Positions 17,495 through 24,189 of a stretch of DNA of 64,000 nt are shown here, piece after piece. The notes under the pieces are model-generated. The model saw only the letters and a program-made list of their open reading frames with translations, ran no database searches and was not told the DNA's origin. Position numbers and translations under genes: made by a program. Each line of letters opens with the position of its first letter. The first letter of the stretch is position 1. Origin of the DNA: Marinicauda algicola (lineage in GTDB: Bacteria > Pseudomonadota > Alphaproteobacteria > Caulobacterales > Maricaulaceae); contig NZ_CP071057.1 of NCBI RefSeq assembly GCF_017161425.1, positions 2,729,501 to 2,793,500 of the forward strand, in the 5' to 3' direction.

Positions 17495-17737
17495 TCAGCC
17501 CGGCTCCGTCTTGGCCGCCGCCTTGGCGAGCGCGGCCTTCGCCTTCTCGACATCTACCGCATGGCCGCCGACGCCGTAGCCGCCGGCAGGAACCTCCTCG
17601 ATCAGGACATGCACGCTGGGGCGCAACGCGGGAAAGCCCTCCACTTCGACGACGACATCCGTCACCTTGCTGATTAGGGCGGCCTTCTGGACTTCGCTGA
17701 GGGCGCCGGCAGGCGTCTGAATGGTCACGACAGGCAT
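17495..17737 (-). CDS. 4-oxalocrotonate tautomerase-like protein
   Basis: An 80-residue tautomerase-superfamily protein. The catalytic N-terminal proline follows the initiator (MPVVTIQTPAG), and the segment RPSVHVLIEEVPAGGYGVGG matches the family's conserved middle and end. AAGGAG precedes the ATG at 17737. It is somewhat longer than the classic 62-residue 4-OT. It is the first gene of the tautomerase-dehydrogenase unit facing a TetR regulator. Confidence 0.85.
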   Translation of the reverse strand: MPVVTIQTPAGALSEVQKAALISKVTDVVVEVEGFPALRPSVHVLIEEVPAGGYGVGGHAVDVEKAKAALAKAAAKTEPG

Positions 17738-17751
17738 GGCGATCTCCTTTT

Positions 17752-17785
17752 CTATGGCGATTGCCATAGTATGGCGATCTCCATA
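17752..17785. promoter_or_regulatory. tandem TetR-type operators
   Basis: CTATGGC (17752-17758) and GCCATAG (17763-17769) form one palindrome. TATGG (17770-17774) and CCATA (17781-17785) form a second directly beside it. Both lie between the divergent tautomerase and tetR starts, so repression of both directions by the TetR protein is likely. Confidence 0.65.
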
Positions 17786-17821
17786 GAATGGCAAGGCTGG
17801 ACACGGGGAAAGGATGGCCTG

Positions 17822-18388
17822 GTGGCGAGAACAACGGATGCGCGCGAAAAAGCCATCGAGACAGCGGAGCGGCTGTTCCGCGTCCAGGGATACGCCGCCA
17901 CCGGCCTCACCCAGATCATCGAGGAGAGCGGCGCGCCCAAGGGCTCGTTCTATTTCCACTTTCCGGGCGGCAAGCGCGAACTGGCGGCCGACGTGCTCGC
18001 GGCGTATCGTGCAAAGACGTCGGCGGGATTTCGGATGCTGGCGCAGAAGACGGCGGGAGACCCAGATCGATTCGTTCGCGCACTTGTCAAAGCAGTGGCG
18101 GAGGACATGAAGGCATCCGATTGGGCGATGGGCTGCGCGGCGCAGGCCCTTGCGCAAGAACTTGCGCCCGGCGATGAGGAGATGGCCGATGCGCTCGCAT
18201 CTCTCTTCGACGAATGGATGGAGATCATTGCAGCGGCCATCGGCCCCCTAGAAGATCGCCGCGTCGCGCGCTCCCGGGCATTGGCGCTTGTCGCAGCGCT
18301 TGAGGGCGCGAGAACCTTGGCGAGGACGCTTCGCTCAGTCGCGCCGTTTGACGCCGTCGCGAGGCATTTCGCGACGGTGAGGATCTAG
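17822..18388 (+). CDS. TetR-family transcriptional regulator
   Basis: A 188-residue repressor with an N-terminal helix-turn-helix: AIETAERLFRVQGYAATGL, then QIIEESGAPKGSFYFHFPGG. The C-terminal ligand-binding half resembles the TetR_C group found beside reductases and tautomerases (MGCAAQALAQEL). I start at the GTG at 17822 (VARTTDAREK) after AAAGGA. The ATG at 17771 would overlap the operator and add 17 untypical residues. It probably represses itself and the tautomerase-dehydrogenase pair. Confidence 0.88.
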   Translation: MARTTDAREKAIETAERLFRVQGYAATGLTQIIEESGAPKGSFYFHFPGGKRELAADVLAAYRAKTSAGFRMLAQKTAGDPDRFVRALVKAVAEDMKASDWAMGCAAQALAQELAPGDEEMADALASLFDEWMEIIAAAIGPLEDRRVARSRALALVAALEGARTLARTLRSVAPFDAVARHFATVRI

Positions 18389-18431
18389 CAAACTCGGCGA
18401 GAGAGTGCCTGCCGGAGGCGCTGAGCATGGC

Positions 18432-18458
18432 GAAGCCCCGCTCGGTGAGCGGGGCTTC
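18432..18458. terminator. hairpin between convergent tetR and DUF736 genes
   Basis: Perfect 12-base arms GAAGCCCCGCTC and GAGCGGGGCTTC with a 3-base loop, 43 bases after tetR and 13 bases beyond the DUF736 stop. There is no clear T run outside the stem on either strand, so bidirectional termination is likely but not certain. Confidence 0.55.
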
Positions 18459-18471
18459 TTCGGGTCCGGTC

Positions 18472-18786
18472 TCAGTCGCCGTTACGGCGGGACCAGATGA
18501 GGTTGTGGCTCTCGCCGTCCTCGGCTGCGACCAGGCTCGCGTAGATCGGAGCGGCGAAGCTCGGATCGTCCAGCTTGACGGAGAGGTATTCGCGCTGCGT
18601 CTCGCGGGCGGTCTTCTTCCAGGCTGCGCCGAACTCGGTGGCGCCGGCGAAGATGCGGAAGTCGGGGCCGCGCTCGCTGTCGCCCTCGGCCGGGACGAAC
18701 TTCACGGTCTTGACGTTGAGGGTGAGAGTCTTGACCGAGCCGGTGAAGCCGTCTTCGGTCTTGGTGAAGGTGCCGATGGTCGCCAT
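18472..18786 (-). CDS. DUF736 family protein, copy 2
   Basis: A 104-residue DUF736 protein with the classic pattern [20 protein letters not shown], then [34 protein letters not shown] and LIWSRRNGD. It is recognisably paralogous to the 9495-9830 protein but closer to the family consensus. AAGGA precedes the ATG at 18786. Function unknown; two copies on one mobile element are common and may be partners. Confidence 0.88.
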   Translation of the reverse strand: MATIGTFTKTEDGFTGSVKTLTLNVKTVKFVPAEGDSERGPDFRIFAGATEFGAAWKKTARETQREYLSVKLDDPSFAAPIYASLVAAEDGESHNLIWSRRNGD

Positions 18787-19645
18787 TGTGGTGTTCCTTT
18801 TTCCAATCGGGCCGCGCCCATCGCGTCCTCGATGGGGGTCGTGCGACCGGGGACGATCGGCCCCGCACCCGTCAGGGCTGGAACATCGTGGAAGGCGGCT
18901 GGCGACGGCTTTTTTGCTTCGCGATGCAAAGGCCCAAAGTCCTTTTGGGGCGGCGGAAAAAAGCTGGCGGCGGTCGTTGCGGGAAGACGAGTGAGGCGAC
19001 GTACAGCGGCGCCGGTCTTCGGTCAGACCCTGCCAATCGAGGACGCGGATGGGCGGCCAGCATGGAAATCGATATGGACACGACAGGCGCCGGTCGGCCT
19101 CCGCGCCAAGCCAACGATGCTAGAACAGTGACGGTCACGTTGAAGCCATCGACCTCAATGACAAGACTCTCTTGAGCGTTCCGGTCGACGACAAATTGTG
19201 CCGGCCATCCTTCGCATCTTCGCCAACGCGACCGTTGCGCCGCCGATGAAGCCGACATGAGGGATGTGGTGCGATCCGCTATGTCACGACGACGATCCCG
19301 CCGCTCCGATCGCCAGACTGGTCGTGGCCGATGATAGCAGGGCTGCTTGATAATCTCGACGCGGCGCTTGAGGTCGGAATCTCTATGGAGGCCGACACGA
19401 CGGGGCGTCTCGCGAGCTGGCCGTCTCCGCCTGTTTCTTGCGTTAGCGATTGAAGCCGAATGGCGGAAACGCGCCTATGGCGTGGTTCTGGCGCAGCCGA
19501 AAGCGCGGCCCGAAGGGCAACGCCAAAGCAATACTTCTCATGGTCGGCGTCAAGTTGGATAGAAAGCCGACCTAACCGGATCTAGGATCGCAGGCGCGGA
19601 CATGCCAACTCGCAGTCTGCACAATATCATAAGAAGGATTTGCCA
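18787..19645. other. gene-poor stretch, no supported feature
   Basis: About 860 bases. Open frames exist on both strands, but none has a convincing start, ribosome site or recognisable domain, and the composition is like decayed coding DNA. The last part (19620-19645) holds the ribosome site of the RidA gene (AAGAAGGA). Confidence 0.5.
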
Positions 19646-20041
19646 ATGAAACAGCGAAAACTGGTTACTTCGGGATCGCCGCTTGAGCCTGAAATTGGAT
19701 TCAGCCGCGCGGTGAGGGTTGGTTCCTTTCTCGCGGTGGCAGGGACTGCTCCGATCGGCGCGGATGGTCGTACCGCCCACAGCGGCGATGTTTATGCGCA
19801 AACCAAGCTGTGTTTGGACATCGCAAGCCGCGCCATTGAGGAGGCTGGCAGCTCTCTGGCCCAAGTAGTTCGCGCTCGCATCATGTTGACCGACATCGAG
19901 CGGTGGCATGAGGCAGCGCGTGCGCACGGCGAGGTGTTTGGGACAATACGACCCGCCTGCACCTTCGTACAAGTCTCGCGCTTCATTGACCCCGACTGGT
20001 TGGTTGAAATCGAAGCGGACTGCGTCATGCTCGATCAATAA
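19646..20041 (+). CDS. RidA/YjgF-family protein
   Basis: A 131-residue RidA-like protein. Family members hydrolyse reactive enamine/imine intermediates or act as related deaminases. The family patterns VAGTAPIGADGR, ARIMLTDIERW (with the conserved Arg) and VEIEADCVML are visible. AAGAAGGA lies 7 bases before the ATG at 19646. It is a lone plus-strand gene between mobile-element genes and may be cargo. Confidence 0.87.
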   Translation: MKQRKLVTSGSPLEPEIGFSRAVRVGSFLAVAGTAPIGADGRTAHSGDVYAQTKLCLDIASRAIEEAGSSLAQVVRARIMLTDIERWHEAARAHGEVFGTIRPACTFVQVSRFIDPDWLVEIEADCVMLDQ

Positions 20042-20069
20042 AGAGGCCCCAACGGCTGCTCACCTCCAT

Positions 20070-20489
20070 TTATCGGGCGGATTGCGCACCGACCGGAGCC
20101 GCCAACCGAATAAGAGCGGACACGCCGACAAATCCACCGCCGATAATGCAGAAGATTTGTCGCCAGATTTCCGAAGGAACGGCCTCGCGCGAGACGCCAT
20201 GAACGAGCGCGTAGCCCGCAACAGCGGCGGGAGCGGCAAAGATCAGCGCCACGATCAGACGAAGAACCGGCTGACGCAGTGTGTCGAACAGAAGCGCGAG
20301 AATCCCAAACGCCACACCGGCGGCGACCAAGCCGACCAGCGCCGCGCCGATTAGGCCGGAGCCCGTTTGATAGGCGAACTGCGCCGCCGTCACCCCGAGC
20401 ATAAACGGGAGCGCATAGACGGCGAGCTTGTAGGCGACGACGCAGAGAAGCGCGACGAGCGCGACGCTCATAAACATTATGACGACCAT
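20070..20489 (-). CDS. four-helix membrane protein of unknown function
   Basis: A 139-residue hydrophobic protein with about four membrane segments (near 3-32, 46-68, 76-95 and 110-130). I do not recognise the family by name. It has a strong ribosome site (AGGAGG) before the ATG at 20489. It converges on ridA and follows parB at 200 bases; similar small membrane proteins are frequent on conjugative elements. No catalytic motif is seen. Confidence 0.75.
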   Translation of the reverse strand: MVVIMFMSVALVALLCVVAYKLAVYALPFMLGVTAAQFAYQTGSGLIGAALVGLVAAGVAFGILALLFDTLRQPVLRLIVALIFAAPAAVAGYALVHGVSREAVPSEIWRQIFCIIGGGFVGVSALIRLAAPVGAQSAR

Positions 20490-20613
20490 GATCGTCCTCC
20501 TACTCGCCGCTCCTGATCCTTCGCCCCCATGCTTTGCTCTTGCTCATGGTGCCAATGCTTGGCCTGTCTGTCGACCCGAAACGCAGCATTGGTTCTCGGA
20601 CAGTCGAGGTCAT

Positions 20614-20648
20614 CCGGCCGCGCGGTGGAGCCGCGCGGCCGGATTTTT
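20614..20648. terminator. strong hairpin downstream of parB
   Basis: Perfect 12-base arms CCGGCCGCGCGG (20614-20625) and CCGCGCGGCCGG (20631-20642), followed by ATTTTT on the plus strand. A second hairpin, GCCGGGA with TCCCGGC, lies between it and parB (about 20654-20680). Together they probably end parB transcription, although the T run is on the plus-strand side. Confidence 0.5.
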
Positions 20649-20691
20649 CCGGTGGCAGGCCGGGATCGCCTCAGCGGTCCCGGCTCGCCTT

Positions 20692-22719
20692 TCACTCCGC
20701 CGCGACCGAGAGCCGGTCGGCGTCCTCCGCCTCAGCCGAGCGAATGTCGGTCAGCCATGCGGGTTCGGGCGTCCGCATGAGCGGCGGGAGCCATCCGGTC
20801 CCGGCTAGAAGCTGCTCGGCGGCTTCCGCCATCGGCTGCTTCTTCATGGCTGCGATCCGATCCGCCGCCTCGTCGCTGACGGCTTCCCTCACGGCGGCGA
20901 GAATGTGCGCTTTGGTCACGCGGCCAAGATAGGTCCGCGCGTCCGGTATCCAATGCGCCGTCATTTCGAGGCCAAGCGCCGTGGCCAGCCTGTCCGCCGT
21001 CTCATGCGCGCGGGGCTTGCGCTCCCAAGGCTGCTTTACCGCACTGACGGTCAGCGAGGCGCAATGCGCGAACAGTGCCATCATGCTCGCCTGATCCAGC
21101 CCGGCGATGAAGGCCCACAGGTCCGCCACATCGCGCGGCATGTCCGCCGCCCATCCGGCGTGACGATCCGCCAGCGCCTTGCCCGCCGCCGTGTCCTCGA
21201 TGCCGTCCGCATGCCCGCCAAGATGCGCGCTGGCGGGTCGGATTTCGAGGCATGTCGCTTCAACGCCGCGATAGAAGGTCTGCGCGGCCAGCGCATGGGT
21301 GACGGCGATCAACGCCATGTCCGGTTGCTCGCCAAGCGCAAGGCGAAGGCCAAGCGTCCGGTGAGCGGTCAGATCGCGAATGAGAAGGTCTGACAGCGGC
21401 TTGCCGTCTTCCTCCGCTTCCTCGTCCTCGGCGTTCTGAACGAAAGCATGGTCGCCGCTCTCACCATCCTCGACAATCTCGCCGTCGTCGTTGACGCGAA
21501 CGCCGTCGATTTCGGTTGCGGCGTCTTCCGGCTCCGGCTTTTCGTCCTCCGCCCGGATGAAACCGCGCTCGATGCGGGCGGTCCCGTCATGGTTCAAGAC
21601 CACGAAAGCTCCGCCGCGCCCGATCTCGTCGGCATCGTAGGCGTGACGCAGCGCGTCGATGCGCTCGATTTCGGCTTCAAGCTCACCGAACCGCTGATCC
21701 ACATCGTCGGGCAGTTCCTCCGCGCTCTCACACTCCGACGACAGGCGGTCATATTCCGCCTGTGCGGCGTCGTAGGCAGCGGCGTCTTCCTCGGAAAGCT
21801 CCACCGACTGCGGATAGGCGCGGCGCAGGCCGTGCGCGTGGGGATAGTCGATATGGACGGAAACCCATTTCCAGCCCTCGGCCTGAACCTCGGCGGCGAT
21901 CCGTTCCAGCTTGTCGATGACAAGCCGGTCCAGCAGCGCGGCGTCTTCATAGAAGCCGCCGCGATCCTCCGTGAACAGGTCACGGACGATGACGCCGCCA
22001 GCTTCCGCATAAGCTTCCGCGCCGACGAAAATCGCGCGCCGATCCGTCGCCGCCACATTGGACTTCATGAGATCGTGGCGGATGATGCGCGGCTCTTTGT
22101 TATAGGAGAGGTTTTCATAGACCTGCTCCTGCCGGGCGTGATCTTCGGTGATGGCGAAGGCCATCAACTGGTCGAGGGTTAAGCCGCCGTCGCGATAGAC
22201 CTGCATCAGCTTCGGGCTGACAGCGCCGAGACGAAGCCGCTGCTTCACCACATGCGCGGTGACGCCGAAGCGGGCCGCGATTTCCTCGGCTCCCCATCCG
22301 CGATCTTCCGCAAGCTCGCGGAAGCGCTCGAACTGGTCGGCGGGGTGCAAGTCCTCGCGGGTGACGTTCTCGTCAAGGCTGATCTCGGCGGGGTCGTTCT
22401 CCGTGTCGATGACACAGCGGATCGGTTCGGTCTTCTTGATCTCCTTCCGCTTCGCGCGGAGAAGCTGCGCCAGCCTGCGGCCTTCCCCGATACTGACGAG
22501 ATAGAAGCCGGTCGGCCCGCCTTCGCCATCAAGCTCCGGCTCCACCACGAGGTTTTGCAGGATGCCCTTGGCGGCGATGCTCGCTGCTTTCGCCTCGATA
22601 GACGCCTCGCTATGCGGCGTCTTCCGAGCGTTCTTCGGATGCTTCTTGAGCTTGTTGAGCGGGATGAAAACCGTCGCGCCATTCTCGATGACGGGAGCGG
22701 TGTTTGCTTTCGTGGTCAT
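20692..22719 (-). CDS. parB: ParB/RepB/Spo0J-type protein, long form
   Basis: A 675-residue ParB-family protein. The N-terminal nuclease/CTPase-like domain (residues about 15-125) contains LKKHPKNARKT and the box-2-like GEGRRLAQLL. The central helix-turn-helix is EEIAARFGVTAHVVKQRLRLG. The long C-terminal half, which includes an acidic stretch near residue 430, is typical of the plasmid/ICE subfamily. No parA is in the window. The ATG at 22719 follows GGAG; its leader is a near copy of the one before DUF932. A partition or regulatory role is likely. Confidence 0.87.
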   Translation of the reverse strand: MTTKANTAPVIENGATVFIPLNKLKKHPKNARKTPHSEASIEAKAASIAAKGILQNLVVEPELDGEGGPTGFYLVSIGEGRRLAQLLRAKRKEIKKTEPIRCVIDTENDPAEISLDENVTREDLHPADQFERFRELAEDRGWGAEEIAARFGVTAHVVKQRLRLGAVSPKLMQVYRDGGLTLDQLMAFAITEDHARQEQVYENLSYNKEPRIIRHDLMKSNVAATDRRAIFVGAEAYAEAGGVIVRDLFTEDRGGFYEDAALLDRLVIDKLERIAAEVQAEGWKWVSVHIDYPHAHGLRRAYPQSVELSEEDAAAYDAAQAEYDRLSSECESAEELPDDVDQRFGELEAEIERIDALRHAYDADEIGRGGAFVVLNHDGTARIERGFIRAEDEKPEPEDAATEIDGVRVNDDGEIVEDGESGDHAFVQNAEDEEAEEDGKPLSDLLIRDLTAHRTLGLRLALGEQPDMALIAVTHALAAQTFYRGVEATCLEIRPASAHLGGHADGIEDTAAGKALADRHAGWAADMPRDVADLWAFIAGLDQASMMALFAHCASLTVSAVKQPWERKPRAHETADRLATALGLEMTAHWIPDARTYLGRVTKAHILAAVREAVSDEAADRIAAMKKQPMAEAAEQLLAGTGWLPPLMRTPEPAWLTDIRSAEAEDADRLSVAAE

Positions 22720-22726
22720 GGTCTTT

Positions 22727-22848
22727 CTCCTATGGGCTTGGGTTGGAGCGCAGCGCTGCGCTGCAACCCTGCCCGTCGGCGAGACCGGGGGGTGCAAGGG
22801 CAAGGGCGGCCGGGGCGGAGGGGGATCACCCGGCCTGCACAAGCGGAT
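22727..22848 (-). repeat. duplicated 5' leader, copy 2 (upstream of parB)
   Basis: Near-identical to 14037-14160, including the 30-base inverted repeat (22740-22769) and the GGCCGGG/CCCGGCC hairpin. A weaker continuation of the similarity reaches about 22980, where GGGGGC and GCCCCC form another stem. Both copies lie immediately upstream of the ribosome site of a minus-strand gene. Confidence 0.85.
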
Positions 22849-22984
22849 TTCCGTCGTTACAGAGGTGCTGAAACACGTATCCGCGCGGAAGGTCGGGGAG
22901 ACCGCCCCGGACGGCGCCGGCCTGCCGGCGCTTCACCCTTGCCCGCGCCAGGGGGCAGAGCCCCCAAGCAAATCGCGATAGTCA

Positions 22985-23052
22985 TTTTCCGACTTGGAAA
23001 GTTATGACTTGCCAGATTGGAAAGCGATGCTATGCCTTGACGCATTGGAAAG
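22985..23052. repeat. three TTGGAAAG direct repeats
   Basis: TTGGAAAG occurs at 22994-23001, 23017-23024 and 23045-23052 in an AT-richer patch between the parB leader and a divergent gene. The first is part of a palindrome, TTTCC-GACTT-GGAAA (22985-22999). They may be binding sites for ParB or another regulator, or iterons. The rest of 22849-23164 contains no gene. Confidence 0.5.
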
Positions 23053-23164
23053 TGACGGAGGCGCATCGCGATTGTTGTGCGTCCCGTGATCGCGCTGCCT
23101 CGTCGGCGTCGCGGGGCGATGGTTTGAAGACGCCCATTTCATAGCCGGACAGAAGGATGCAGAT

Positions 23165-23614
23165 ATGGACCCCGAACCGCTGAGACCGGAAGACGCCCGT
23201 GCCGCGCTCGACGGTGTCGATGCGGTTCGGCGCGAACTAGCGCAAAAGGCGACGTCCTATCCGGTCTGGCGTCATGTCGCCTTCGCCGCCATCATGGCGA
23301 TGCTCGTGCTGAGCCAGGGTTTCGGCCTGCCGCTGCAGATCTTGCTGCCCGCCGCCGCCTTGGCGGCGACGGTCTGGCTGGCTGCCGATATGGCTCTTCA
23401 TCAATGGCTATCGCAAGGGCCGCACGCTGCCCGTGTCCATTGCGCTCCTAGCCGAGATGCTGGGCGCCGGCGCGTTCGAAGTCGGCGCGCGCATTCAAGT
23501 CGCGCCGCTTTGGGTGAAGCTCGCGATCGCGGTCGTCGGCTTCGTTGTCGCGCTGGAGACCAGCTATGCCTGAACCGCGCCTATCGCCGCGAGCTGATGG
23601 ATAAGACGCTTTGA
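23165..23614 (+). pseudogene. small membrane protein gene with two compensating frameshifts
   Basis: The first 76 residues (MDPEPLRPEDARAALDGV, then a membrane segment to AADM) are in one frame. From about 23394 the sensible protein continues one base over as WLFINGYRKGRTLPVSIALL to VVALETSYA, then at about 23569 returns to the first frame as NRAYRRELMDKTL. The first frame in between is a run of Arg/Cys/His-rich nonsense. Read with both corrections it is a roughly 148-residue protein with three to four membrane helices, coupled to the winged-helix gene by a TTGA overlap. The alternatives are a real double lesion and sequencing error. Confidence 0.6.
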
Positions 23615-23913
23615 GTGTCGACGGGATCGATATGGTGCTGCATCCGCCGAGCCGGCTGCAGATCGCCGCGCTGCTCGCCAAGGTGAGTGAGATGGAGTTC
23701 GCAAAACTGCGCGAACTGACCAAGGTCAGCGACTCAGTGCTCTCCAAACATCTCGCTGCGCTAAGCGAAGCCGGCTACGTGCGCTTGCGCAAAGCAGCGG
23801 ACGGTGGGCGGCAGCGTACCTGGGCGTCGCTGACAACAACCGGCAAGCGCGCGCTCAAACGGCACGTTGGCGCTTTGCGCACGCTGGTCGCCGATCTGGC
23901 GACAGGAGAATGA
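23611..23913 (+). CDS. winged-helix DNA-binding protein (MarR/ArsR-like)
   Basis: A 100-residue regulator with one winged helix: LHPPSRLQIAALLAKV, MEFAKLRELTKVSDSVLSKHL (recognition helix) and YVRLRKAADGGRQRTWASLT (wing). It fits the short PadR/MarR-like 'HTH_27' group. The TTG at 23611 overlaps the preceding stop; the in-frame ATG at 23632 is an alternative. Paired with a small membrane protein, it probably regulates that gene. Confidence 0.8.
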   Translation: MSVDGIDMVLHPPSRLQIAALLAKVSEMEFAKLRELTKVSDSVLSKHLAALSEAGYVRLRKAADGGRQRTWASLTTTGKRALKRHVGALRTLVADLATGE

Positions 23914-23985
23914 TGTGGCTCGTTTCGGAACTGTCGATGATTTAAGCCTGCATCTGGACGCCAAGTTGGGGCCCGGTCAAACGCA

Positions 23986-24189
23986 TATGTGAAGCGCGGC
24001 AAGACAGACGCCGCGGTCGCTGAGGCCATTGCCGAGGCGGTGACGCGCCCAACGATACGCTACGGCGTCGGAAAATCCCGGGGGCAACAAGCTGCGCTGA
24101 TGTTGCACAAGACACGCGATCTACTGGTCCGCCAACGGACGATGCTTCTTGCTCTTCGTGAAAATTACTTGTCAAATGAGGCCACGTGA
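23986..24189 (+). pseudogene. IS110-family transposase fragment
   Basis: About 60 residues, from YVKRGKTDAAVAEAIAEAV through TRPTIRY to LMLHKTRDLLVRQRTMLLALRE, match the N-terminal DEDD region of IS110-family transposases. The full protein is about 340 residues, so both ends are missing. It marks the junction between the conjugative backbone and the alk remnant. Confidence 0.75.

Noticed and set aside
18872-19258. A 128-codon minus-strand frame in the gene-poor stretch
   Set aside because: No ribosome site and no similarity to a known family; the composition looks like non-coding DNA.
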